Below, piece by piece: positions 52,160 to 60,874 of a DNA stretch of 64,000 nt (the stretch's first letter is position 1; the number at the start of each line of letters is the position of its first letter). A program made the position numbers and the translations under genes. The notes under the pieces were generated by a model, which saw only the letters and a program-made list of their open reading frames with translations, had not been told where the DNA came from and did no database searches. Origin of the DNA: DAOUJH01 sp965248955 (lineage in GTDB: Bacteria > Chloroflexota > Dehalococcoidia > Lucifugimonadales > QGNO01); assembly GCA_965248955.1 (NCBI GenBank), contig OZ252212.1:744001-808000 (forward strand), read 5' to 3'.

Positions 52160-53608
52160 CTACAACCGTTGTCTGGCTCTAGACGTGGTCCTGCGTCTCT
52201 TGCGGCGCGCAACCCCTGTACGCCTAGCTGCTATTGCTACCGCACGCGCCACGCTTCTGACCATAGACCTGTCGAAAACGCTGGGCATTATGTACTCTTC
52301 GTTCAAGTGCCGGGATGGGACGGCATTGGCTATGGCGTGCGCCGCGGCCAGTTTCATCTCGCTATTCACGTCTTTTGTCTGGGAGTCCAGGAGCCCTCTG
52401 AAAACCCCTGGAAAAGCCAGGACATTGTTTATCTGGTTGGGGTAATCGGAACGTCCCGTCGCCATCACCCTAACGTGGGGCAGCGCGTCCTCCGGGCTTA
52501 TCTCCGGATCAGGGTTGGCCATGGCGAACACAATGGAGTCCCTGTTCATTACCTTCAAGTGGTCGGCACTGATCACGTTTGGACCGGAGAGACCAATGAA
52601 CACGTCCGCCCCTCTCATAGCGCCCAGTAGGTCGCCGCGGAAGTCGTCCGGGTTTGTATTTTCAGCAAACCATTTCTTCCCGGAATGTTCGCTGAAGTCC
52701 ATGCCCCTGTGAAGAACGCCCTCCCTATCGTAGCCAATGATGTGGCGGCTTCCCGCCTCTTCCATCAGCTTTGCAGTAGCAACCCCTGCCGCTCCCGCGC
52801 CCGACATCACAATTCTTACCTCATCTATATCTTTCCCCACCACCTTCAGCGCGTTGTACAAAGCCGCCATTACCACAATGGCGGTGCCATGCTGGTCATC
52901 GTGGAACACAGGTATGTCCAGCTCCTCCTTCAGCCTTTCCTCTATGTAGAAGCAGTTTGGCGCCGCGATATCTTCCAGATTTATTCCTCCGAAGCTGGGC
53001 GAAATGTGCTTCACTATACGGATAATCTTCTCAGGATCCGTGGTGTTCAGGCAGATTGGCCAAGCGTCCACACCGGCTAGCTCTTTGAACAGCAGGGCTT
53101 TGCCCTCCATGACCGGCATTGCCGCCGCCGGACCTATGTTCCCTAGGCCCAGTACGGCGGTACCGTCCGTGACAACGGCTACGGTGTTGGATTTGGAGGT
53201 GAGGGTCCAAGCGCTGGAAGGGTCTTCATGGATAGCAGTGCTGACGCGAGCCACCCCAGGCGTATAGGCCAGCGAAAGATCATTGCGGGTGCGAATCGGC
53301 ACCTTGGACGCCATGGATATCTTGCCGCCAAGATGCAGTAGGAAAGTTGGATCGGAGACGTTCCTTACAATAACGCCGGGCAGCGACTTGATGGTGGTGG
53401 CAATCTGAATGCCGTGCTCGACATTTCGCGCATTGACCGTTATGTCCCTCACCATCCGCCTGCGGTCTGTGGAGACTATGTCTATGGCTCCAATGTCACC
53501 GCCCACTTCACCGACGGCCGTGGTGATTAGGCCTAGCTTGCCTGGCACATTGTCGTAGCTTACTCTGACAGTAACGCTATAAGCAACTGCGGGATAGCGA
53601 TTAGTCAT
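52160..53608 (-). CDS. NAD(P)-dependent malic enzyme with N-terminal ACT domain (copy 2)
   Basis: A 482-residue paralogue of the next gene, with the same order: ACT domain, YTPGVARV, VVTDGTAVLGLGNIGP, KALLFKELAGVDAWP, DDQHGTA, then a dinucleotide site. The Gly-rich loop reads MSGAGAAGVA rather than VGVGAGGMA, and the C terminus is strongly basic (RRKRRRTTSRARQR). All catalytic residues are retained, so both should be active. The pair probably arose by duplication within the lineage and may differ in cofactor or allosteric effector. Confidence 0.95.
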   Translation of the reverse strand: MTNRYPAVAYSVTVRVSYDNVPGKLGLITTAVGEVGGDIGAIDIVSTDRRRMVRDITVNARNVEHGIQIATTIKSLPGVIVRNVSDPTFLLHLGGKISMASKVPIRTRNDLSLAYTPGVARVSTAIHEDPSSAWTLTSKSNTVAVVTDGTAVLGLGNIGPAAAMPVMEGKALLFKELAGVDAWPICLNTTDPEKIIRIVKHISPSFGGINLEDIAAPNCFYIEERLKEELDIPVFHDDQHGTAIVVMAALYNALKVVGKDIDEVRIVMSGAGAAGVATAKLMEEAGSRHIIGYDREGVLHRGMDFSEHSGKKWFAENTNPDDFRGDLLGAMRGADVFIGLSGPNVISADHLKVMNRDSIVFAMANPDPEISPEDALPHVRVMATGRSDYPNQINNVLAFPGVFRGLLDSQTKDVNSEMKLAAAHAIANAVPSRHLNEEYIMPSVFDRSMVRSVARAVAIAARRTGVARRKRRRTTSRARQRL

Positions 53609-53750
53609 TGCTTGGTTTCATTGGTGTCCGTGGAGATGGCGGTGAATTATCATATCGCCTTCGAATGAATACCGCCACCATACGCCCACCCCACTTCGTC
53701 ATTGCTAGCAACTGAAGCAAGCCGGCAGAGCAGGGCGCCATGGGTGCAGG

Positions 53751-55778
53751 CTACGCCACTCTTCTGCGACGGCTGCTCAAGTAGTCGACCAGAACAAACT
53801 CGCCCAGCCTGTCTGGAGTGGTGTAGAAGGCCCTTCCCTTGTTGATTCGAGTCATCCGGTCAACAAAGTCCAGCAGGTAATAGCTGGTCTCCAACATGAA
53901 TGTGTTGATTACTATTCCTTCCTGCGTGCACCGTTTGACCTCTTTCAATGTCTCTTGAATGGTGCGCGGGCTGGGCGGATAGGCAAAATAGGTGCGACCG
54001 GCCTCTATGTGTGTGGTTGGCTCACCGTCCGTAATCATAATTATCTGGCGAGTGCCCCCCTTATCCCGGGAAAGCAGCTTGCGGGACATCATGAAGGCGT
54101 GATGCATATTGGTGCCAGAAAGCCATGAATTCCAGTTCGCCCCATGCAGGTCCTCACCTTTCAACTCAATGGCCTGGTCGGAGAAACCTATTACGTAAAG
54201 CTTGTCCTTGCGGAACTGAGACTGCACCAGAGTATACAGAGCAATTGCCACTTTCTTGGCGGCAAGAAAGCTCCCAAACATCCCCATGGACCGGCTCTGA
54301 TCAAGCAACAGGCACGTAGAGGTGCGTGTGACCTCCTCTTTGACATTGATTTCAAAGTCTTCCGGTGTAAGCCTCACCGGCTTCTGCGGCCCGCTTCTGG
54401 TAATGGCATTCATTACGGTGCGGTTCAGGTTCAAATCGAACGGGTCGCCAAACTGATACGGCTTTGTTACTCCAGACTCTTCCCCGGACAGACCCCTCCC
54501 GTGCAACTCATGCTCGCCAAAGCGGTCTTTGCTCAGGCGTGAGAAGACTTCCTGCAGCACCTTCTGGCCCAGCTTCCTGATGCCCCTTGGCGTCAACTCC
54601 AATCTACCGCCGCGTTGCTTCACGTAGCCGGCCTCTTCCAGCTTTCGGGCCGCGTTCTTCAGCGCTTCCAGCGTGCGACGCGCCTCTTCGCCAAGCATCT
54701 CCTCCACCTTCTCCAGGTCTACGTCGTCTATGTTTCCGCTGTCCAGAACGTCTCTCAATTGCCGCTCCAAGTCGTCCGTGTCCTGCAGATTTCGCATCAG
54801 GTCCATGGCCTGAGTCATGGTCAGCGGCTCATCTCCCAAGAACTGATACTGGTCTCGCAGATCTTCCATGGGATACATCCGCTCCATAGCCGCGGCAAGC
54901 TGGGCCAGCTCATCCATGGTCTCCACGTCCAGCAAGGAGTCAGCAAGGTCTTCCAGCTCCCGTCGCATCTCCGGCGACATGCTGTCCAGCAGCGATTGCA
55001 TCTGAGCCATCTGACGAGCCAGGTTCTCCATTAGCTCGTCCAGGTTTCCGGGCGGGTTGTCGCCAAACATGGAGCCGTATCTGTCCATGAAACCCTGGAA
55101 GTCCGGCTCACGACCCAAAGCTCTGTCCTGCAACATCTGGTTCAGGTCGCGCAGCATCTCCTGGATGCCCGCCATTTGCTGGGGCGTCATTCCCTGCATC
55201 TGCTGCTTCAGTCCCTGGAAGTAGTTCTGCAACATCTGTTGCTGAAGAACGTCAAGGAGCTCTTGGAACTGGCGCCGGGCTTCGGAGTCCATGAAGTCGT
55301 AGTCGCGCAGTTCCTGAATAGCGCCCGCCGGGCTGTCCGGAAGGTTGTCCAACCTGTCCCGGCTGCGGTTGGCCCGTTCTTCCAGCATCTTCAGCAACTC
55401 CTGTATTTGCCGTGGGTCCTCCTCGCGCCTCTGCGTAGCCTCCTCCCGGGCCTCCCGAAGCCGCTTGTCTATCCCTTCCTGCTCGGTGCTCACCACCTGT
55501 TCCAGCCGCTCCTTGATGTCTTCGAAAATAGAGTCCAAGTTGTACCGTTCCAGGTCTTGACGACGTTGCTCGCGCAGTCTCTCCATCATCTGGCGCAAAC
55601 CTTCCAAGTTGTTCCCTTGATCACCGCGAAAGCCGCGCCGCATGAAGTTGCGCAATGCCCTGGACACGTCTCCGTGCATCATCACGTCGTCGGCAAGCTG
55701 TTCCATTAGCAAATCTTCATCCAACTCGAAGAGTTGCTGCGTGCCGTCCCAGCGACCGTATCGGTAAACGTAGCTCAT
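53751..55778 (-). CDS. Large VWA-domain protein with coiled-coil N terminus
   Basis: A 675-residue cytoplasmic protein. Residues 50-300 are charged, Gln- and Met-rich helices (LREQRRQDLERYNLD, QQQMLQNYFQGLKQQMQG) that should form coiled coils. The C-terminal VWA domain starts near residue 470 with an intact MIDAS (LLLDQSRSMGMFGS) and later ITDGEPT, as in BatA/CoxE-like proteins. Such proteins usually work with a MoxR-type AAA+ ATPase to remodel or load metals into partner enzymes; no MoxR gene lies next to it. It is divergent from the coxM-like gene, so a link with that enzyme is only suggestive. Confidence 0.85.
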   Translation of the reverse strand: MSYVYRYGRWDGTQQLFELDEDLLMEQLADDVMMHGDVSRALRNFMRRGFRGDQGNNLEGLRQMMERLREQRRQDLERYNLDSIFEDIKERLEQVVSTEQEGIDKRLREAREEATQRREEDPRQIQELLKMLEERANRSRDRLDNLPDSPAGAIQELRDYDFMDSEARRQFQELLDVLQQQMLQNYFQGLKQQMQGMTPQQMAGIQEMLRDLNQMLQDRALGREPDFQGFMDRYGSMFGDNPPGNLDELMENLARQMAQMQSLLDSMSPEMRRELEDLADSLLDVETMDELAQLAAAMERMYPMEDLRDQYQFLGDEPLTMTQAMDLMRNLQDTDDLERQLRDVLDSGNIDDVDLEKVEEMLGEEARRTLEALKNAARKLEEAGYVKQRGGRLELTPRGIRKLGQKVLQEVFSRLSKDRFGEHELHGRGLSGEESGVTKPYQFGDPFDLNLNRTVMNAITRSGPQKPVRLTPEDFEINVKEEVTRTSTCLLLDQSRSMGMFGSFLAAKKVAIALYTLVQSQFRKDKLYVIGFSDQAIELKGEDLHGANWNSWLSGTNMHHAFMMSRKLLSRDKGGTRQIIMITDGEPTTHIEAGRTYFAYPPSPRTIQETLKEVKRCTQEGIVINTFMLETSYYLLDFVDRMTRINKGRAFYTTPDRLGEFVLVDYLSSRRRRVA

Positions 55779-55844
55779 AGCGACCTTTGCATAGTGCGGA
55801 TTTGCTTATTCTACCCTACTCTTGGCTATAAGGATGTCAAATCG

Positions 55845-55874
55845 TTGCTATCCTTTGCCGCCTTTTCGTATAAT
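55845..55874 (+). promoter_or_regulatory. Predicted promoter of the coxM-coxS unit
   Basis: TTGCTA (55845-55850), 18 bases, TATAAT (55869-55874). The -10 is perfect. Transcription near 55881 leaves a 24-base leader with GGGAGGA before the GTG start at 55905. Confidence 0.55.
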
Positions 55875-55904
55875 CAGCAACACGCTCATCTTTGGGAGGA
55901 ACAT

Positions 55905-56798
55905 GTGAAACCGTTCTCTTTTGCCGGGCCAAAGACTCTAGAAGAGATGAACCAGGTGCTGGCGCAAGCCAGGTCTCACGGAGACATCCGCCCCATTGTT
56001 GGCGGCACAGACCTTGTGGACCAGGTGAAGAGCGGCAGGCGCGCGCCCTCCGTCATTATGGACATCAAGCGCATTCCTGAGATGAACCGTCTGGAGTGGG
56101 TTCCCGGCGAAGGACTGCACCTTGGAGCAGCCGTCAATTGCACGGATACCGCGGCTTTCCCACCGGTTATAGAAGGCTACACAGCTATCAAAGAGTCTTG
56201 TGAGCTTATAGGCTCAATACAGATACAGAACCGCGCCAGCGTAGTGGGGAACATTGCTAACTCGGCGCCCTCCGCAGACGCTGTGCCCGGCATGCTGGTG
56301 CACGAGGCACGAGTCGTAATCGTGGGGCCGGCAGGGCAGCGCGAGGTGCCCATTGAGGATTTCTTCACCGGACCGGGGCGGAACGTATTGTCGCCGGATG
56401 AAGTCATCTTGGAGACAATAGTGCCGCCGGCTGCCGACAACAGCAGCAGCCACTACCTGCGCTTCATTCCCAGAAATGAGATGGATATAGCCGTGGCAGG
56501 CGTAGCAAGCTTTGTTGCCCTGGAGCCGGGCACGCGCAACTGCACCAAGGCCCGCATATCCCTGGCCTCGGTAGCTCCCACGCCGGTGCGCGCCGGCGCG
56601 GCAGAGGCGCTGCTTGAGAACAAGGAGATCACCGCCGAGCTTGTCCGGGAGGCAGGCGAGAAGGCCGTGGAAGCCGCCAGCCCCATCGACGATGTTCGCG
56701 GCACCGTGGAGTACCGCAAAGAGCTGGTGCGGGTGCTGACTCGCCGTACCTTGCTCATGTGCATGGAATCACTCGGTCAGCCGCTGCAGGTAAATTAG
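55905..56798 (+). CDS. FAD-binding subunit of a molybdenum hydroxylase (CoxM/XdhB-like)
   Basis: A 297-residue flavoprotein. FAD motifs are RPIVGGTDLVDQVKSGRRAPSVIMDIKRI, then GSIQIQNRASVVGNIANSAPSADAVPGMLVHEARV, with the C-terminal CO dehydrogenase flavoprotein domain (about 180-290). It passes electrons from the Mo site and Fe-S centres to a quinone or NAD. The start is GTG at 55905, with GGGAGGA five bases before; the long open frame upstream is not coding. The [2Fe-2S] subunit gene follows after 18 bases, but no large molybdenum subunit is present. Confidence 0.92.
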   Translation: MKPFSFAGPKTLEEMNQVLAQARSHGDIRPIVGGTDLVDQVKSGRRAPSVIMDIKRIPEMNRLEWVPGEGLHLGAAVNCTDTAAFPPVIEGYTAIKESCELIGSIQIQNRASVVGNIANSAPSADAVPGMLVHEARVVIVGPAGQREVPIEDFFTGPGRNVLSPDEVILETIVPPAADNSSSHYLRFIPRNEMDIAVAGVASFVALEPGTRNCTKARISLASVAPTPVRAGAAEALLENKEITAELVREAGEKAVEAASPIDDVRGTVEYRKELVRVLTRRTLLMCMESLGQPLQVN

Positions 56799-56816
56799 CT
56801 AGCCAGGGAGGAGATT

Positions 56817-57287
56817 GTGCCTAAAATTCCCGTTTCTTTCACTGTCAATGGAGATCCTGTGGAGATACTGGTAGAGCCGTGGCAGACCCTGATGGACGCT
56901 TTGAGAGATGAGCTCCAACTTACCGGAACCAAGGAAGGGTGCAGCAACGGCAACTGTGGAGCCTGTACAGTCATGCTGAACGGGCGCGCCATAGACTCCT
57001 GCTGCATGCTGGCGGCCGAAGTGGAAGGCCAGGACGTCATCACTATAGAGGGCCTGGCAAAAGGCGGAGAGCTGGATCCGCTGCAAAGGGCATTCATAGA
57101 TTACGGCGCTCTCCAGTGCGGGTTTTGCATCCCGGGCTTCTTGGTTTCGGCAAGGGCGTACCTCAACACAAACCCGCACCCTTCCGAGGACGAGATTCGC
57201 CACGCCATCGCAGGCAACCTTTGCCGCTGCACCGGCTACGACAAAATAGTGCGGGCCATACAGCACGTGGCGGGGACAACCGACTGA
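56817..57287 (+). CDS. [2Fe-2S] subunit of a molybdenum hydroxylase (CoxS-like)
   Basis: A 156-residue iron-sulfur protein with a plant ferredoxin-type cluster (Cys42, 47, 50, 62 in GCSNGNCGAC and SCC) and a second cluster in the helical domain (Cys101, 104, 136, 138 in CGFC and CRCTG). Both cluster motifs are complete. It starts at GTG 56817 behind GGGAGGAG. With CoxM it would serve a CO dehydrogenase-, xanthine- or nicotinate-type hydroxylase, whose catalytic subunit must be elsewhere. Confidence 0.94.
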   Translation: MPKIPVSFTVNGDPVEILVEPWQTLMDALRDELQLTGTKEGCSNGNCGACTVMLNGRAIDSCCMLAAEVEGQDVITIEGLAKGGELDPLQRAFIDYGALQCGFCIPGFLVSARAYLNTNPHPSEDEIRHAIAGNLCRCTGYDKIVRAIQHVAGTTD

Positions 57288-57348
57288 AGCCCAATTGACG
57301 GTTGCCCGTCAAGAATCTACAATGCCCATCAACAACTGAATATCTCGA

Positions 57349-57434
57349 CCAAGGGGGAGCCTAAACCAGGCTGAGAGGTCCCAATTCGGGGCGACCCTTG
57401 AACCTGATCTGGGTAATGCCAGCGTAGGGAATGG
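57349..57434 (+). ncRNA. TPP (thiamine pyrophosphate) riboswitch
   Basis: The conserved THI-box core is complete: GGGGGAGCC, then GGCTGAGAGGTCCC, the variable P3 arm, GACCCTTGAACCTGATC, and TGGGTAATGCCAGCG ending in TAGGGA. It lies 65 bases before a sodium symporter gene and thiD. Thiamine pyrophosphate should reduce expression. Confidence 0.95.
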
Positions 57435-57441
57435 TTGCAAG

Positions 57442-57495
57442 TGCTCCAAGGGGCCGCCGGTTCTCAAAAGCTGGCGGCCCCTATATTTTGGAGCA
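57442..57495 (+). promoter_or_regulatory. Riboswitch expression platform (terminator / RBS sequestor)
   Basis: A strong hairpin of GGGGCCGCCGG (57450-57460) with CTGGCGGCCCC (57471-57481) is followed by TATATTTT, suitable for termination. The outer TGCTCCAA (57442-57449) also pairs with TTGGAGCA (57488-57495), covering the GGAG ribosome site (57490-57493) of the symporter. Control could be transcriptional, translational or both. Confidence 0.75.
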
Positions 57496-57499
57496 TCAC

Positions 57500-58975
57500 A
57501 TGTCCACAGAGACTCTGGCCATCATCATTGCAGTACTTACGGCGCTGATATTCGCGGTGGTAGGCATTCTGTACATACGCGGCCGCCGGCTCAGCGTGGA
57601 AGAGTTCATAGTGAACCGGAACACGGCTGGCGCTGGCGTTGCCGTTGCCACCGTTGTCGCTTCCATAGCCGGCGCATGGATACTCTTCAGCCCGGCTGAA
57701 ACGGGGACGTGGGCCGGTTTGATAGCGCTCATTGGCTACGGCATAGGCCAGGCGGCGCCTATCGTAGCCTTCGCCGTCATCGGACCCCGCATGCGGCGGC
57801 TCATGCCGCAGGGGCACTCCGTAACCGAATACGCATGGCACCGCTTCGGCAAAGCCATGTACGTATTCGTGCTGGGCGTGATGCTGTTCTACATGTTTGT
57901 CTTCCTCTCCGCCGAGCTTACCGGCACCGCTCTAGCCCTCAATCTCATCGCCGACGTGCCGCTGCTTTGGACGGCTTTGATCGTCGCCATAGGAACGCTT
58001 GCCTACACGGCGTATGGAGGAATTCGCGCCTCCATATTTACGGATACGGTCCAGTTCCTGGTCATACTCCCACTTTTCCTGATCGCCTTTGTGGCAACGG
58101 TGGTGGCGATCGGCGGCTTCGGCGATGCCTTCGAGCCCGTACGCGATTCTTCACCGGAGCTCCTCTCCTTGTCGCACGGCCCCGGCATAGAGTTCGGTCT
58201 CACGTTGATCATTGCCGTGTTCGCCGCCAATATGTTTCACCAAGGCTTCTGGCAACGCGTATACAACGCCAAAGACAACAACACCCTGCGCAAGGCGTTC
58301 ACCGTAGGCGGACTGCTGGTAATCCCCATCATCATTCTGGCCGGTCTCTTTGGCATTATGGCCGCCGGCCGTGGTGTCCCCGCGGACCAGGGCTCGGTAG
58401 CGTTGTTCTGGCTGATTCTGGAGATTCTGCCCACCTGGGCTGTAATGGTGATATTGGTGCTTGCCTTGGGACTGGTTATGAGCAGCATGGACACCCTGCT
58501 CAACGGCATAGCCAGCGCGGTGACCAGCGACCTGCCCAGGGTCAGGCCCGCCATCAGGACGGCGCTGCTCCTCCGCTGGTCGCGCGCCATTACGGTGGTG
58601 GTGGCCATTCCCGCCGTATTTATCGCCGCTCAGGGCTACAGCGTGCTTTACCTTTTCCTAATTGCGGATTTGGTTTGCGCAGGCGCCGCGTTCCCCGTCT
58701 TCTACGGGCTTTATAGCAGACGGCTGTCCGGTAAGGCAGCTCTGGCAAGCTGCGTGGCCGGAATAGCGGTTGGGACGCTCTTCTTCCCCAAGCCGGACTT
58801 TTCACCGTGGTTGGACATACCCTGGGGCGGCAAGTTCCTGGTCAGCTTTGGCGCCGCACTTGCCGTTTCCACGGTCATAGCGCTGGCTTCGAGCATGATT
58901 GCATCAAGATCCCGTACCGCCCAGGAATACGATTTCGAAGGGCTAAAGGAACGGGTGCAAACAATCCACGGCTAG
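57500..58975 (+). CDS. Sodium:solute symporter, probable thiamine-precursor (HMP) transporter
   Basis: A 491-residue SSS-family transporter with about 13 membrane helices. The N-terminal TETLAIIIAVLTALIFAVVG, the SIAGAWILFSPAETG sodium-site region and GIGQAAPIVAFAVIGPRMRR are seen in order. A TPP riboswitch upstream and thiD downstream indicate uptake of a thiamine precursor, most likely hydroxymethylpyrimidine, as proposed for ThiV-type transporters; this is inference from context. The ATG at 57500 follows GGAG by six bases; the frame is open upstream but runs through the riboswitch platform. Confidence 0.85.
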   Translation: MSTETLAIIIAVLTALIFAVVGILYIRGRRLSVEEFIVNRNTAGAGVAVATVVASIAGAWILFSPAETGTWAGLIALIGYGIGQAAPIVAFAVIGPRMRRLMPQGHSVTEYAWHRFGKAMYVFVLGVMLFYMFVFLSAELTGTALALNLIADVPLLWTALIVAIGTLAYTAYGGIRASIFTDTVQFLVILPLFLIAFVATVVAIGGFGDAFEPVRDSSPELLSLSHGPGIEFGLTLIIAVFAANMFHQGFWQRVYNAKDNNTLRKAFTVGGLLVIPIIILAGLFGIMAAGRGVPADQGSVALFWLILEILPTWAVMVILVLALGLVMSSMDTLLNGIASAVTSDLPRVRPAIRTALLLRWSRAITVVVAIPAVFIAAQGYSVLYLFLIADLVCAGAAFPVFYGLYSRRLSGKAALASCVAGIAVGTLFFPKPDFSPWLDIPWGGKFLVSFGAALAVSTVIALASSMIASRSRTAQEYDFEGLKERVQTIHG

Positions 58976-58983
58976 GCGCGAAC

Positions 58984-59820
58984 ATGGTCCGAACTACATC
59001 TGACAACCAAAAGCGGAGCAATTCCTTGATTGAGAAACGCATTGCCATGACCATTGCCGGCTCCGACTCCGGAGGAGGCGCAGGCATACAGGCTGACCTC
59101 AAAACCTTCGCCGCAATGGGGGTATTCGGCGCATCAACCATCACGGCCGTCACAGCGCAAAACACGCTGGGAGTCACCGCCATCCACGAGATACCTGTCG
59201 GAATCATTGCGGCTCAGATAGATGCCGTCCTCACCGACATTGGCGCCGATGCGGTTAAAACCGGAATGCTCTCCTCTTCCGAGATAATCCAAGCCGTGGC
59301 GTCTAAAATGAGCCAGCATAGGGTAGCCAAGCTGGTGGTAGACCCGGTGATGGTGGCCAAGGGCGGCGACCGCTTGCTCAGGGAAGACGCTGTAGAAGCG
59401 TTGCGCGGCAAGCTACTTCCGCTGGCGACTGTTATCACACCCAATTTGCCGGAAGCCGAAGTGCTCAGCGGATTGACCATCAGGTCTCTGGAAGACGCCA
59501 GGGAAGCCGCCAAACGGGTCCTGAACTCAGGCGCGGCAACCGTGGTGATCAAAGGAGGCCACCTCTCCAGCGATGAGTCGGTGGATATCTTTTACAACGG
59601 CACAGAGTTCCACGACCTGCGGGCCGAACGTATCGACACGAAAAACACGCACGGCACCGGTTGTACCTTCGCCTCGGCCATTGCCGCGGGACTGGCCAAA
59701 GGCGAACCTCTGTTGGAAGCGGTGACGCAAGCCAAGGAGTACGTCACCAATGCCATACGCGGCAACTTGCGCATCGGCAGCGGACATGGGCCGCTCGACC
59801 ACTTCTATGCGACTAGATGA
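58984..59820 (+). CDS. thiD: Hydroxymethylpyrimidine (phosphate) kinase
   Basis: ThiD phosphorylates HMP and HMP-phosphate for thiamine synthesis. The product shows TIAGSDSGGGAGIQADLKTF at the substrate site, DAVKTGMLSS, VVDPVMVAKGGDRLL and the ATP-site IDTKNTHGTGCTFASAIAAG. Three starts are in frame: ATG 58984 (used here), TTG 59026 with a better GGAG site, and ATG 59047. It lies 8 bases after the symporter stop, so it shares the TPP riboswitch. No thiC or thiE is visible, which fits salvage. Confidence 0.94.
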   Translation: MVRTTSDNQKRSNSLIEKRIAMTIAGSDSGGGAGIQADLKTFAAMGVFGASTITAVTAQNTLGVTAIHEIPVGIIAAQIDAVLTDIGADAVKTGMLSSSEIIQAVASKMSQHRVAKLVVDPVMVAKGGDRLLREDAVEALRGKLLPLATVITPNLPEAEVLSGLTIRSLEDAREAAKRVLNSGAATVVIKGGHLSSDESVDIFYNGTEFHDLRAERIDTKNTHGTGCTFASAIAAGLAKGEPLLEAVTQAKEYVTNAIRGNLRIGSGHGPLDHFYATR

Positions 59821-59825
59821 ACGAG

Positions 59826-60800
59826 CTATACAACCTCAGGGTTTACGCAGCTTGGCATGGCTTCGCCCCTGAGCCTGGCAACTATATTGCGAGCAGCCAG
59901 CACCGCCATCCCCCTGCGCGTGCCCACGGTCGCGCTGCCAATGTGCGGCGTGATTACAACGTTAGGCAGGGTGAGCAGCGGATGGTCGGAAGGTATCGGC
60001 TCAGGTTCCGTGACGTCCAGCCCCGCGCCCGCTATCACGCCGTCGCGCACCGCCTCGTACAGCGCCACGTTGTCCACCACGGGCCCCCGCGCTATGTTCA
60101 CCAGGATGGCGTTCCGTTTCATCAGGCGAAGCTCGCCCCGCCCTATGAGGTGGTGCGTCTCCGTGGTCAGCGGCGTGGAGATGCAAACGAAATCCGACGC
60201 CCCAAGCGCCTCCTCCAGGCCGGCGCAATAGCCGAACTCGTCCCCCACGTCGGTGCGGCGGCTGCGGTTGTGGTAGACCACCCTCATCTCGAAGGCCAGG
60301 GCGCGCTTGGCAACCTCCAGGCCTATCTTGCCCATGCCCACCACGCATAGCGTGGAGCCTGCCAGGTCCTGGCCCAGATATAGCGACGGATGCCAGTACT
60401 TCCATTTCCCCTGCCGGGTTTCCCTGTCGCCCAGTACAACCTGTCTGGCCACGGCCAGAATCAGTGCAAAGCCCAGCTCTGCCGTAGTCTTTGTGAGCAC
60501 CCCCGGAGTATTGGCTAGAGCTACCCCGAGCCGGGTGGCAGCCGGCACGCCGAAGTTGTCATAGCCAACAGCCATATTGGCTACGACTCTCAGGCGACCA
60601 CGACCCTTGGAGAGCAGGGTCTCGTCGATACTGTCTTCGCCCGTGGCAAAGATGCCGTCCACCTGTGCCGCTTTTTCCAACATGACTTCCCTGGGAGGAG
60701 CCGTGTCTTCCTCCCACACCTCAATATCGGCCTCGGAAGCAAGCAGGTCTAGCGCTTCCTGGTCGACTCGCCTGGTGACAAACACGCGGGGACGCGCCAT
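59826..60800 (-). CDS. D-2-hydroxyacid dehydrogenase (glyoxylate/hydroxypyruvate reductase type)
   Basis: A 324-residue NAD(P)H dehydrogenase. The cofactor motif is LCVVGMGKIGLEVAKRAL and the catalytic triad is visible: Arg in LVNIARGPVVDN, Glu in DVTEPEPIPS and His in VITPHIGSAT. The AVGYDNFGVPAATRLGVALANTPGVLT stretch is typical of glyoxylate or hydroxypyruvate reductases. The exact substrate is not certain. It lies convergent to thiD and downstream of a terminator, with a likely separate promoter. Confidence 0.92.
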   Translation of the reverse strand: MARPRVFVTRRVDQEALDLLASEADIEVWEEDTAPPREVMLEKAAQVDGIFATGEDSIDETLLSKGRGRLRVVANMAVGYDNFGVPAATRLGVALANTPGVLTKTTAELGFALILAVARQVVLGDRETRQGKWKYWHPSLYLGQDLAGSTLCVVGMGKIGLEVAKRALAFEMRVVYHNRSRRTDVGDEFGYCAGLEEALGASDFVCISTPLTTETHHLIGRGELRLMKRNAILVNIARGPVVDNVALYEAVRDGVIAGAGLDVTEPEPIPSDHPLLTLPNVVITPHIGSATVGTRRGMAVLAARNIVARLRGEAMPSCVNPEVV

Positions 60801-60825
60801 GCACTCCTCCTTTATCTCTACAAAT

Positions 60826-60855
60826 GTAAGAGGGGCCTCATCCGGCCCCTCTTAC
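60826..60855 (-). terminator. Rho-independent terminator after the CoA transferase gene
   Basis: A 12-bp perfect stem (60826-60837 with 60844-60855) with a six-base loop. On the minus strand the 3' side reads GGCCCCTCTTAC followed by ATTTG, 20 bases past the CoA transferase stop. Confidence 0.75.
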
Positions 60856-60874
60856 TCAAGACTGAACTGAGAAT

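Noticed and set aside
55734..55904. N-terminal extension of the coxM-like gene
   Set aside because: It covers the promoter and ribosome site of the gene and lacks similarity to the FAD domain; the GTG at 55905 is better.
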